In this document: positions 1 through 6,366 of the stretch, piece by piece | Numbering within the stretch: position 1 is the first letter of the stretch | Layout: the number at the start of each line of letters is the position of its first letter | Source: Acidobacteriota bacterium | GTDB taxonomy: Bacteria > Acidobacteriota > Terriglobia > UBA7540 | DNA length: 12,909 nt | Assembly (NCBI GenBank): GCA_021828225.1 | Contig: JAKASH010000029.1 | Coordinates: forward strand, 1 to 12,909 | Direction: 5' to 3' | Translations under genes and position numbers: made by a program | Notes under the pieces: model-generated | The model's database searches: none | The model's input: the letters and a program-made list of their open reading frames with translations, nothing else | Told to the model about the DNA's origin: nothing

Positions 1-813
1 ACGATCGATAAACACAACAGTTTTCGCACGGTTCTCCTTGTCGGTCAGCACTTTCCAGACGACGGCATTGGTGCGCAAAGTCAAATTCCCTGTCTTCCGC
101 GCAATGGGCAGCAAAACACCCGCCGAACTGAACGACGCTGCGACGTTGCAGACGCGCCCGCAGTGCCCGCAGTAATGGCAGGGCGCACGTCCGTTGAATC
201 CTGGCTTTGTCACCGTCGCCGACCGGCCATGGATCACATGCCAGTCCGGATTGTTTCTCTCGGTCGAGCCTTTGAAGATAGCTTCGGCGCAAGTGAAAGG
301 AACAGGCGGAAGGAAATGGCTGTCGGGATTGTTCGCCAGGTGGTCGGCGTAGCCGCAAACCCCGATCAGATCTTCAACGCGGCTGTAGTAGGGTTCGACA
401 TCTTCGTAGGAGATGGGCCAGTCATCACCAACGCCGTCGTAGCTGGCAGCTTTAAAGTCGCGCGGGCTGAAGCGCAGCGAGACAAGCCCCCAGTGGAGCG
501 TCTTGCCTCCCACCGCTTGCGCGCGAACCCACACAAACTTCTTGCCTGTATAAGGATTTTCAAGTTCGTTGACGAAATGGTGCTTGTTCCACGCGTTCGC
601 CGTATAGTTATAGATCGCCCGTTCGGAAGGCCGGATCCGGCCTCGAAACGGAAACTGATAAGGCTTCTGGTGATGATGGAAATCCGTTGCGATATTAAAC
701 ATTGGCCCTCGTTCCAGCATGAGGACCTTCAGGCCTTTCAAGCATAATTCCGTTGCCGCCATGCCCCCGGCAGCGCCCGACCCCACAACCACAACATCGT
801 ATACTTTGGCCAT
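1..813 (-). CDS. GMC-family FAD-dependent oxidoreductase with Cys-rich (FeS-type) motif, 3' part missing
   Basis: Partial gene: ATG at 813, open to the window edge, 271 codons visible of a usual 500-580. It is read directly from the reverse strand. The N-terminus has the Rossmann FAD motif VVVGSGAAGG (about residues 8-17), followed by LERG (33-36), whose Glu binds the adenosine ribose. Further on come VGGKTLHWG, typical of the GMC flavin-attachment loop, and CHYCGHCGRVC (212-222). The Cys spacing contains the C-x5-C-x3-C pattern of bacterial FAD glucose dehydrogenases that carry a [3Fe-4S] cluster. Known members oxidise sugars, often to keto-sugars, and pass electrons to a cytochrome. The catalytic His region lies outside the window. 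A good Shine-Dalgarno (GGGAGG) sits 5 nt before the ATG. The gene follows the Tat-signal orphan at 974-1672 after 160 bp on the same strand. The substrate is unknown. Confidence 0.9.
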   Translation of the reverse strand, partial: MAKVYDVVVVGSGAAGGMAATELCLKGLKVLMLERGPMFNIATDFHHHQKPYQFPFRGRIRPSERAIYNYTANAWNKHHFVNELENPYTGKKFVWVRAQAVGGKTLHWGLVSLRFSPRDFKAASYDGVGDDWPISYEDVEPYYSRVEDLIGVCGYADHLANNPDSHFLPPVPFTCAEAIFKGSTERNNPDWHVIHGRSATVTKPGFNGRAPCHYCGHCGRVCNVAASFSSAGVLLPIARKTGNLTLRTNAVVWKVLTDKENRAKTVVFIDR

Positions 814-973
814 CCTGGCCTCCCCGTGTGAATTAATCTGTACCCTGCTTGATCAACTTGCCCCATAAGACTTCTGGTAAAAAAATTAGCCGCGGTTCAT
901 TGTCCTAAAAAAACAAGCGTGCGCGCCACCCACAATCCATGTGGAAAGAAACAAACTCTAAGTCCTGCCCGTC

Positions 974-1672
974 TCAACAAGGAGAGCAGAACGCTGCTAA
1001 CCAATGACTCGCTTCCCTGTCACCAGCCAAAAGATGAGGTCCGAGCGGCGACCCGAGAAAAACCAACGTTCCCTTCCCTACACGGCGTCTGGCCGCCACT
1101 GGCATAGTCTGAAACCAGGCAATGATCTCGTCGCTCCTGCACTCGACTGGAATAATCCGGCTGAAGTCGCGCACCTTCATCACCGCCGGCCACCAGTAGT
1201 CAACATAGGGTGACTGACCGAATGAGGCTTCGGATTCCCATAACCGGATGGGATCACGAAGGTTCAGTCCGAATGCTGAATGGATGAGGCGCCTATTAAA
1301 ATCAAATTCTTTAGAGTTGAGGAATGCTGCCCCGGATTCAAGCAGAATCATCGACCCGTTTTCCAGATGCGCTCTTACTCGCGCCAACTCTGACTCATCC
1401 GCACAGACAAAGGCAGGGAGGATCACGATGCGGGACGACAACAGTGATTCCAAGGAAGTTCGCTTACAGGGAACATGGGCAGACTCTAATGCGGATTCGT
1501 AACCTGCTGATGACTCACGCAGCGTACAGGACAACCCCACATCAACCAGCGCACATCCCGAAAGCGCCTTTGGAGTCTCCCAGGAAAGGTGGCTTAATTG
1601 AGATTTGCCGGCGAGTCCGATCGCCGAGACACCCGCTGCATATCCCAGGAATCCGCGTCTTGAAATTAACAT
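974..1672 (-). CDS. Tat-exported protein of unknown function (GATase1/ThuA-like fold suspected)
   Basis: About 232 aa, no firm family. The start chosen is the ATG at 1672, giving MLISRRGFLGYAAG. This puts a twin-arginine signal (SRRGFLG, then a hydrophobic Ala/Gly stretch to about residue 22) at the very N-terminus. An alternative ATG at 1690 adds six residues and overlaps the upstream gene. The 1672 start lies one base after the stop of the TIM-barrel gene, so the two are surely co-transcribed. The mature part has alternating strands and helices: SRIVILPAFVCADESELARV, then ENGSMILLESG, and near the end VGKGTLVFLGSPLGPHLLAGDREA. These segments look like the ThuA/beta-galactosidase-trimerisation type of glutamine-amidotransferase-like domain. 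That is a judgement by eye and no catalytic triad is evident. It is not obviously the gluconate-dehydrogenase subunit 3 that often accompanies GMC enzymes. Export implies a periplasmic role. Confidence 0.75.
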   Translation of the reverse strand: MLISRRGFLGYAAGVSAIGLAGKSQLSHLSWETPKALSGCALVDVGLSCTLRESSAGYESALESAHVPCKRTSLESLLSSRIVILPAFVCADESELARVRAHLENGSMILLESGAAFLNSKEFDFNRRLIHSAFGLNLRDPIRLWESEASFGQSPYVDYWWPAVMKVRDFSRIIPVECRSDEIIAWFQTMPVAARRRVGKGTLVFLGSPLGPHLLAGDREASHWLAAFCSPC

Positions 1673-1673
1673 T

Positions 1674-2510
1674 TCAGAGCCTATTGGCAATCACGCGGTC
1701 GATGGCCGCTGCCGTATCAAAAAACTGCTGGTCCTTTGCGTAACCGTAACGCCGCTCCATCTCGGCAATCAGCCACCCGTCATAGCCCACTTTGCTCAAG
1801 GCAGCGCGAATCGCCTTCCAGTTATTATCTCCAAGGAAAATGTTCGTATAAACGCTGTCGCAGCAACGCCCGCGCTTCTTCATGACGTCCTTCAGGTGAA
1901 TCCGTGTGATGTGCGGTCCCATCATTTCAATCCACTGCTCGGCATACCCATCGTCATGAATGTTCCCGACATCCAGATGAATCCCTACCGAGGGTTCGTT
2001 GACATCTTTTAGAAACAGGAGGAACTCCCGCGGGCTCATCAGAAATTTCTGCTCCGAATTGCAATTCTCGCATCCGATCCTTACACGAGCACGAGCCGCC
2101 TGCGGCGCGAGGCTTTTCATTGCCTCGACGCAACGATGGTAGACTTCGTTGTAAGGGACCTCTTCGGTCACCAACCCAGCCACGACCAGGATGGCATCTG
2201 TTCCCAGCAATTGTGCGGTTTCAATCTGCCGCCTCACGATTCGGAGGCCTTCTTCACGGGTTTTCGGATCGCGTGCCGAAAGAGGATATTTCCAGTGGAG
2301 GCCGGTTGAGACGTTTGAGACAACGAGACCGGCATTCTCAGCCTTGCGTCGGAGTTCGCGTACCTGGTTGTCCGTTGTACTCATCTGGAACCACGGCACG
2401 TCACCCAGCCACAGCTCGATCCCATCGTAGCCGGCCTTCTTGACGAGTTCGAGGCCCTCCTCGAAACTCCAGCCTCGGGGAATTTCGTTGTCGCCGATTG
2501 ACTTTTTCAC
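1674..2510 (-). CDS. Sugar phosphate isomerase/epimerase-like TIM-barrel protein (AP_endonuc_2/xylose isomerase-like)
   Basis: 278 aa, full length for the family. The start is GTG at 2510. An in-frame TGA lies just upstream and the next ATG is 43 codons in, and MKKSI...SFEEGLELVKKAGYDGIEL is the usual N-terminal form. The expected divalent-metal ligands of the xylose-isomerase-like barrel are all present: Glu148 (GCEN), Asp180 (HLDVGN), His205 (IHLKD) and Glu250 (IAEM). Related enzymes interconvert ketoses and aldoses, epimerise keto-sugars, or act as lyases/deglycosidases on 3-keto-glycosides, so sequence alone does not give the reaction. No signal peptide is seen, so it is probably cytoplasmic. 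A 171-bp gap separates it from the YjbQ gene upstream. The Tat-signal gene starts one base after its stop. Function within the family is uncertain, but the fold assignment is strong. Confidence 0.9.
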   Translation of the reverse strand: MKKSIGDNEIPRGWSFEEGLELVKKAGYDGIELWLGDVPWFQMSTTDNQVRELRRKAENAGLVVSNVSTGLHWKYPLSARDPKTREEGLRIVRRQIETAQLLGTDAILVVAGLVTEEVPYNEVYHRCVEAMKSLAPQAARARVRIGCENCNSEQKFLMSPREFLLFLKDVNEPSVGIHLDVGNIHDDGYAEQWIEMMGPHITRIHLKDVMKKRGRCCDSVYTNIFLGDNNWKAIRAALSKVGYDGWLIAEMERRYGYAKDQQFFDTAAAIDRVIANRL

Positions 2511-2681
2511 CCCTTGAAGACCTCACCCCTAAGCTCGGGAGAACTTGCGAACGGACAATTGAGTATCACAAACTGGCGTGGACATCAACATATTCCGCCG
2601 TCCAGGATAAGTTGAAAACGGCAGAGGCCAGTGACAATACGCTTCGCGGGGAATAAGTCGTCATAAACGGAACGCTTCCGC

Positions 2682-3113
2682 TTACTCGCCCAGGATCTGG
2701 ACCATGTAGGTGCGAAGGAGAGGCCCGTCGTATTCCATGAAGTAGATGGTCTGGCGGGAGCCGCGAACCATCTTGCCGTCTTCGATCGGAAAGGAGCAAC
2801 TGATGCCGCCCAGGATACTTTTCAGATGCGTTTCAGCGTTGAAGCCCAGTCGCCCGTCGTAGTCGAGATACCGGTGGTGATGGTAATTCTCGTCTTCAGG
2901 GAACAGCCGGCTGAAGTGCGTGAGGATATCTTCTTCCAGGCACGGAATGCCTTCCGTCACCAGCAGCCCCGAGGAGGTGTGGCAGGTCATCACATTGACC
3001 AGTCCCTGCTTCACCCCGCTCTGCCGGATCACCTCTTCGACCCGGGGCGTGATATCGATCGCCTCTTCCGATTTCCGACTCTGGACCTTAATTCTTTCAA
3101 GCTTGATGATCAT
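2682..3113 (-). CDS. YjbQ/UPF0047-family protein (secondary thiamine-phosphate synthase-like)
   Basis: 143 aa, the normal size for this compact one-domain family. Characteristic stretches are VMTCHTSSGLLVTEG (41-55), PCLEEDILTHFSRLFPED (57-74), YHHHRYLDYDGRLGFNAETHL (77-97), FPIEDG and QTIYFMEYDGP. The conserved His/Asp/Glu residues are in place. E. coli YjbQ gives weak thiamine-phosphate synthase activity when overexpressed, but the true role is unsettled, so the usual product name should be taken lightly. The gene follows the amidohydrolase by 27 bp on the same strand and is likely the last member of the SIS-kinase-amidohydrolase operon. Just after its stop there is a small CGGAA-GCG-TTCCG hairpin followed by TTTA, a weak terminator at best. 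Its place in a sugar operon, with no thiamine genes nearby, suggests a role unrelated to thiamine. Confidence 0.9.
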   Translation of the reverse strand: MIIKLERIKVQSRKSEEAIDITPRVEEVIRQSGVKQGLVNVMTCHTSSGLLVTEGIPCLEEDILTHFSRLFPEDENYHHHRYLDYDGRLGFNAETHLKSILGGISCSFPIEDGKMVRGSRQTIYFMEYDGPLLRTYMVQILGE

Positions 3114-3140
3114 CGCCTTTGCCCGCCTCGTTTCCGGCTC

Positions 3141-3986
3141 TTAGTTCAAACCCAGCAACCTGCCGGGATTCTCCTCGAAAATCTTGTTCAGACAACCTTC
3201 CGTCAGCGCCAGCGCTCCGAGAGCATGCACCATGTTTTTGATTTCCACCCGCGGGTAATTTGAGCCGAACACCATCCGGTTACGCAGGCTGCGCTCCAGC
3301 ACCGTTGTCGGGATCTGCTTCGAAAACACAAACTGATAGAATTCCTTCGGGCTGTCGTAGTACAGGCAGGAAGTGTCCAGATAGACGTTTGGATACTTTA
3401 GCGCCAGCGCCGTCGCATCCCACACCCACGGCCAGCCCCAGTGTGCCAACACAAAATTGAGTTTCGGGAATCGCACGATGGCTTCTTCGAGCAGCATCGG
3501 GTGACCGCGCTCGATGAGAGTTCCCGGCGCCCAACTCATTCCCGTGTGCACCAGCACGGGAATCTGAAGGCCCGCCGCCGCTTCGTAAACCTCGTACACC
3601 TTGCTGTCACGCAACTCAAAGTCCTGCAGGGCCGCGTCCAGTTTCAGCCCTTTCAGCCCCATCGACTTGACGGCATGTTCCAGTTCCCGCGCCGCGCCTT
3701 CCCTCAGAGGGTCCACGCTGGCAAAACCGATAAACCTATCGCTTGTGGCGCACAACTCCGCCACCTGTTCATTTGAGCTGACGGCGTCGCCTCGCGCCCT
3801 TGCACAATCGATCGGCAACAGCACCGCCCGGTCAATCCCTGCAACGTCCATCTGCAGGTGGAAAGTTTCCAGCGGCTGAAAATTGTTCCCGATCTGAAAC
3901 ACTTGCCGCGCCATCCGCGCATAGTTCGGATACTTGTCGACCATTTCCTGAATCAGTACTGGGTGCGTATGAAAATCGATCCTCAT
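3141..3986 (-). CDS. Amidohydrolase-2 family TIM-barrel metal hydrolase with Asp-to-Asn at the usual catalytic Asp
   Basis: 281 aa, full length. The N-terminal metal motif is DFHTHP (His6, His8), followed by the strand-5 His in VLVHTG (His147) and the strand-6 His in LAHWGWPW (His182). GLKLDAAL sits where the family often has its strand-4 segment. At the end of strand 8 the family normally shows FGSDYP, with Asp as proton shuttle and metal ligand. Here the sequence is FGSNYPR (Asn243, codon AAT, read directly). Relatives hydrolyse or decarboxylate cyclic or aromatic carboxylates and lactones. Its ATG overlaps the stop of the PfkB gene by 4 bp (ATGA), which indicates translational coupling. 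No signal peptide, so it should act in the cytoplasm on a product of the SIS/kinase pathway. Exact substrate unknown; decarboxylase, lactonase and amidase are all open. Confidence 0.9.
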   Translation of the reverse strand: MRIDFHTHPVLIQEMVDKYPNYARMARQVFQIGNNFQPLETFHLQMDVAGIDRAVLLPIDCARARGDAVSSNEQVAELCATSDRFIGFASVDPLREGAARELEHAVKSMGLKGLKLDAALQDFELRDSKVYEVYEAAAGLQIPVLVHTGMSWAPGTLIERGHPMLLEEAIVRFPKLNFVLAHWGWPWVWDATALALKYPNVYLDTSCLYYDSPKEFYQFVFSKQIPTTVLERSLRNRMVFGSNYPRVEIKNMVHALGALALTEGCLNKIFEENPGRLLGLN

Positions 3987-4927
3987 GCTCCTGCCTCATT
4001 CCCATGCCGATGTAAGAATTCTTCCCAACCTGCCCGTTCGCGGAACGCCTCTGTTCCGCCCGGCCGGGTGGTTGAAAATGCTCCTGCGAGATTTCCCCAG
4101 GCCAGGCATGCCTGCAGGTCAGCCCCGCGCACGTACTGGTGCAAAAACCCCGCGTCAAAGCTGTCGCCGGCGCCTACGGGATCAATGGCATTAACCACGC
4201 AGCCTGCGTGCGTCCACTCTTCCTTTCCTCGACGCACCCGGCCGCCTCGCGCTCCCTGCTTAATGGCCAGAACCCGAACCTGTCCGGCCAGCTTCTCCAC
4301 CGCTCGTTCCAGGTCGTCTTCACGCGCGATCTTTCTGGCCTCCCGCTCATTGACAAACAGCACATCCACAAAGCCCAGAACGTCTTCCAGATCTTCCCAT
4401 CGGTCCTCAGGATCGTCATTAGTATCAAGCGAGGTTCCAATTCCCGCCCCCTTCATCTCCTCAAAAAGCTGTGGCAGCCGCGGCCGCAGCGCCCGGTGCA
4501 GGTAAAACGAAGAGAGATGGAAATGTTTGGCTGAACGAAGGTAGTCAAGATCGATATCTTCGTAGGCCATCTCGAACATCGCTCCGGGATACGTCAGGAT
4601 CCTTCGGCTACCCGTTCCAGGCAGGATTACCGTCAGGCCCGTCTTGATGGGGCCTGCAACCCGTCGCACCCGGCTGACATCGACCCCTCCCTCCGCGAGC
4701 CGGTCAAGCGCGATCCCGCCCAGCGCATCCGTGCCGATGCGGGAGACGAAGCCGACGCGGTTCCCGATCACCGCCAGATTGTGCGCAAAGATAGCCGACG
4801 AACTGCCCAGCGTCAGGGCCAGATCGCCCGCCAGAAGCTCCCTTTCCGGTTCCAAGTCGTCCGGCAGGCCATAGAGGATCAGATCCAGATTCAGTTCTCC
4901 AACCACCGTCACATCGAATTGCGCCAT
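3983..4927 (-). CDS. PfkB (ribokinase) family carbohydrate kinase
   Basis: 314 aa, normal length. The N-terminal VTVVGELNLDLILYG (7-20) is the family start. It is followed by the substrate-side region LGSSSAIFAHNLAVIG (40-55), where Gly and Ala replace the usual GG-x-A-N, then RIGTDALGG. Further on come FVNEREA (191-197; NxxE, Mg/phosphate binding) and the signature DPVGAGDSFDAGF (249-261), in which Asp255 is the catalytic base and GAG forms the anion hole. It phosphorylates a sugar hydroxyl with ATP in the cytoplasm. It starts 9 bp after the SIS gene stop, with AGGAAGAG upstream of the ATG, and overlaps the amidohydrolase by 4 bp. A kinase next to a GlmS/AgaS-like SIS protein recalls the fructosamine-kinase/deglycase pair of Amadori catabolism (FrlD/FrlB). 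Tagatose- or fructose-type kinases are equally possible. It is only distantly similar to the second PfkB protein at 7701-8753. Confidence 0.93.
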   Translation of the reverse strand: MAQFDVTVVGELNLDLILYGLPDDLEPERELLAGDLALTLGSSSAIFAHNLAVIGNRVGFVSRIGTDALGGIALDRLAEGGVDVSRVRRVAGPIKTGLTVILPGTGSRRILTYPGAMFEMAYEDIDLDYLRSAKHFHLSSFYLHRALRPRLPQLFEEMKGAGIGTSLDTNDDPEDRWEDLEDVLGFVDVLFVNEREARKIAREDDLERAVEKLAGQVRVLAIKQGARGGRVRRGKEEWTHAGCVVNAIDPVGAGDSFDAGFLHQYVRGADLQACLAWGNLAGAFSTTRPGGTEAFRERAGWEEFLHRHGNEAGA

Positions 4928-4936
4928 TGACTCTTC

Positions 4937-6019
4937 CTACCCGGCCTTCTGCTTGAGCACCACTACCCGGCTCAAATGCCTCGGCTCGTCCGGATCGAAT
5001 CCACGCTTCAGCCCCAGATAGAGGCCCAGCAACTGCGCCGCCAGCACATGGGGTGCCAGCCTCGCCACTTCAGGGACATCCAGTTCCAGCTCAATCAGCA
5101 GGTCCGCTGCAAGCCGAATCTCGTCATTCGCCCGGTTCGTTACCACCAGCGTCACACCGCCCAGTTCCTTCATTTCTGTGAGAACTTCTTGCTCTGCCTT
5201 GCCCGTACTCTCCGCCAGAAAGAAGGTGAGCAGCGTTTCCGGGCTCACAATCGACTTGGGCCCGTGCCTGAACTCCAGGGTGTGAAAAACCTGCGCGTAC
5301 GAGCAGGACATCTCCGTTACTTTCAACTGCCCTTCCGAGGCAATCCCGAAAAACGGTCCCTGTCCCAGGAAGACGTAATCGGCAAACTCGTTTGAGCCGG
5401 CAAATTCTTCCACGCGCGGTTGCAGCCGATCAAGAGCCTTCTGCGCCTGCGCGGGCATCCGCTTGAGCGCCTCCAGAAAGTCCTGCCGCCCGCCGACCCA
5501 GCCCGCCAGTCCCTGCAGTCCCAGCAACATTGAACTGAAGGAACGCGTCATCACGGTGCTTCGCTCATCCGCGGCGGGCAAGAGCAGCGTCGAGGTCACC
5601 CGCCTTTCGAGATCCTGCCCTGTCGCACAACTGATTGCCAGGGTTCGAATCTTGCGCTCGCGTTCCAGATATTCCGCCGCCATCAGCATCTCAGTCGTAT
5701 GTCCCGAGCGCGAAATCAACACGGGCTGGCATTTCGATTTCCCCAGCACATGGTCCGGATAAAACAGGAGTTCCGAAGCCGGAACCGCCTTGGCCCGCTG
5801 GCCGGTCACGGCCGTCCAACTCCAGGCCGCCGCCTGCGCCACGTAGTAGCTTGATCCGCAACCCACAAAGACCCACTCCTCAGCCTTCTCGAGTGGCTTC
5901 AGCACTTCCTCGTAACGGCCATTCTCTTCAATTTCCTGCAAGCTTGTCGCCCAGACTTCGGGCTCCGACATGATTTCCTCAAAACTCCGATGCCCTCGTT
6001 CATCCTTGCTTTCACTCAC
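4937..6019 (-). CDS. Double-SIS-domain sugar isomerase/deglycase (GlmS C-terminal/AgaS/FrlB-like)
   Basis: 360 aa with two SIS domains and no glutaminase domain, so it is not a full GlmS. The start is GTG at 6019, fixed by a perfect AAGGAGG seven bases upstream. SIS1 has FVGCGSSYYVAQ (51-62) and LISRSGHTTE (101-110), the phosphosugar-binding loops. SIS2 has GQGPFFGIASEGQLKVTEMS (219-238) and LEFRHGPKSIV (248-258). Lys233, Glu236 and His252 match in spacing the catalytic Lys485, Glu488 and His504 of E. coli GlmS. The C-terminal DPDEPRHLSRVVVL parallels the GlmS tail, but Arg351 stands where GlmS has its Schiff-base Lys603. The family covers ketose/aldose-amine isomerisation, deamination and Amadori deglycation. 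It is the first gene of a tight four-gene operon (9 bp, then 4-bp overlap, then 27 bp). Substrate is not determined. Confidence 0.92.
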   Translation of the reverse strand: MSESKDERGHRSFEEIMSEPEVWATSLQEIEENGRYEEVLKPLEKAEEWVFVGCGSSYYVAQAAAWSWTAVTGQRAKAVPASELLFYPDHVLGKSKCQPVLISRSGHTTEMLMAAEYLERERKIRTLAISCATGQDLERRVTSTLLLPAADERSTVMTRSFSSMLLGLQGLAGWVGGRQDFLEALKRMPAQAQKALDRLQPRVEEFAGSNEFADYVFLGQGPFFGIASEGQLKVTEMSCSYAQVFHTLEFRHGPKSIVSPETLLTFFLAESTGKAEQEVLTEMKELGGVTLVVTNRANDEIRLAADLLIELELDVPEVARLAPHVLAAQLLGLYLGLKRGFDPDEPRHLSRVVVLKQKAG

Positions 6020-6073
6020 TCCTCTGCCTCCTTGCTTTTCTTAAAGCCTAAATCAAATGAATAATTACGCTCG

Positions 6074-6088
6074 GCGTGGGACCCACGC
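6074..6088. promoter_or_regulatory. Perfect 7-1-7 palindrome, candidate operator
   Basis: GCGTGGG-A-CCCACGC is an exact inverted repeat with a single-base centre. It lies about 45 bp downstream of the candidate -10 element and 55 bp before the GTG of the SIS gene, so it falls within the presumed 5' leader. Perfect short palindromes in this position are typical of repressor operators such as LacI- or GntR-type sites; an RNA hairpin is the alternative. No regulator gene is in the window. Confidence 0.4.
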
Positions 6089-6140
6089 AGCAAATCGATG
6101 GCCGTAGCCTGACCTTCGAGTCCATTGCGGTAGGTTTCTT

Positions 6141-6167
6141 TTTATACGTTTTCCTTTCGAATGTCAA
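6141..6167 (-). promoter_or_regulatory. Candidate sigma70 promoter of the SIS-pfkB-amidohydrolase-yjbQ operon
   Basis: On the minus strand a perfect -35 TTGACA (6167-6162) is followed after 15 bases by TATAAA (6146-6141). With a 17-base spacer the -10 would be TAAAAA. The surrounding 30 bases are A-rich. It points at the SIS gene, whose GTG is about 120 bases downstream. Confidence is limited by the short spacer for the better -10. Confidence 0.45.
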
Positions 6168-6314
6168 AGCCTTTTACTCATTGTCTCGCCGCTCGAAACT
6201 GCCTGATGCGTCAATGGGGCGTTCTGCCTGCAACTGCGCCGGGCAGGAGAGCCTGAAGAGCAGATCAAGCCTGCCATCGTGGACGCAAGGGCCGAACGAG
6301 ACCTTCACGAAAAC

Positions 6315-6336
6315 AGCTTGCTGAGGCAGGCTTTTT
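6315..6336. terminator. Short hairpin with flanking T-runs, possible terminator after the Gfo/Idh/MocA gene
   Basis: AGCTTGC-TGAG-GCAGGCT forms a 7-bp stem with one G-T wobble and a 4-base loop, followed on the plus strand by TTTT. On the minus strand it lies 30 bp after the stop of the gene at 6367-7452 and is followed by GTTTTC, with one A-C mismatch in the stem. The plus strand is the better terminator by sequence, but only the minus strand has a gene to end here, so it may be bidirectional. Confidence 0.35.
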
Positions 6337-6366
6337 CCCCGCTCGTTCCTGCGAAGGCGAACGCCT

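Larger units (their letters stand above)
6020..6366. other. 347-bp intergenic region holding terminator, promoter and palindrome candidates
   Basis: No convincing gene. From right to left it holds a short hairpin with T-runs downstream of the Gfo/Idh/MocA stop (6315-6336), a sigma70-like promoter pointing at the SIS operon (6141-6167), and a perfect 15-bp inverted repeat (6074-6088) in the presumed leader. The only sizeable open frame, a plus-strand GTG ORF at 6076-6324, has no family features and no ribosome-binding site, and ends inside the hairpin. Confidence 0.6.

Noticed and set aside
163..747. Plus-strand open frame of 194 codons
   Set aside because: It lies antisense to the GMC oxidoreductase, which has clear FAD and Cys motifs in the other strand.
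2511..2681. Promoter for the TIM-barrel gene in the 171-bp gap
   Set aside because: A TTGATG followed after 17 bases by TACTCA is too far from consensus to call, and co-transcription with the upstream operon is equally possible.
6076..6324. Plus-strand GTG open frame of 82 codons in the intergenic gap
   Set aside because: No ribosome-binding site, no recognisable motif, and it overlaps the promoter, palindrome and hairpin candidates.
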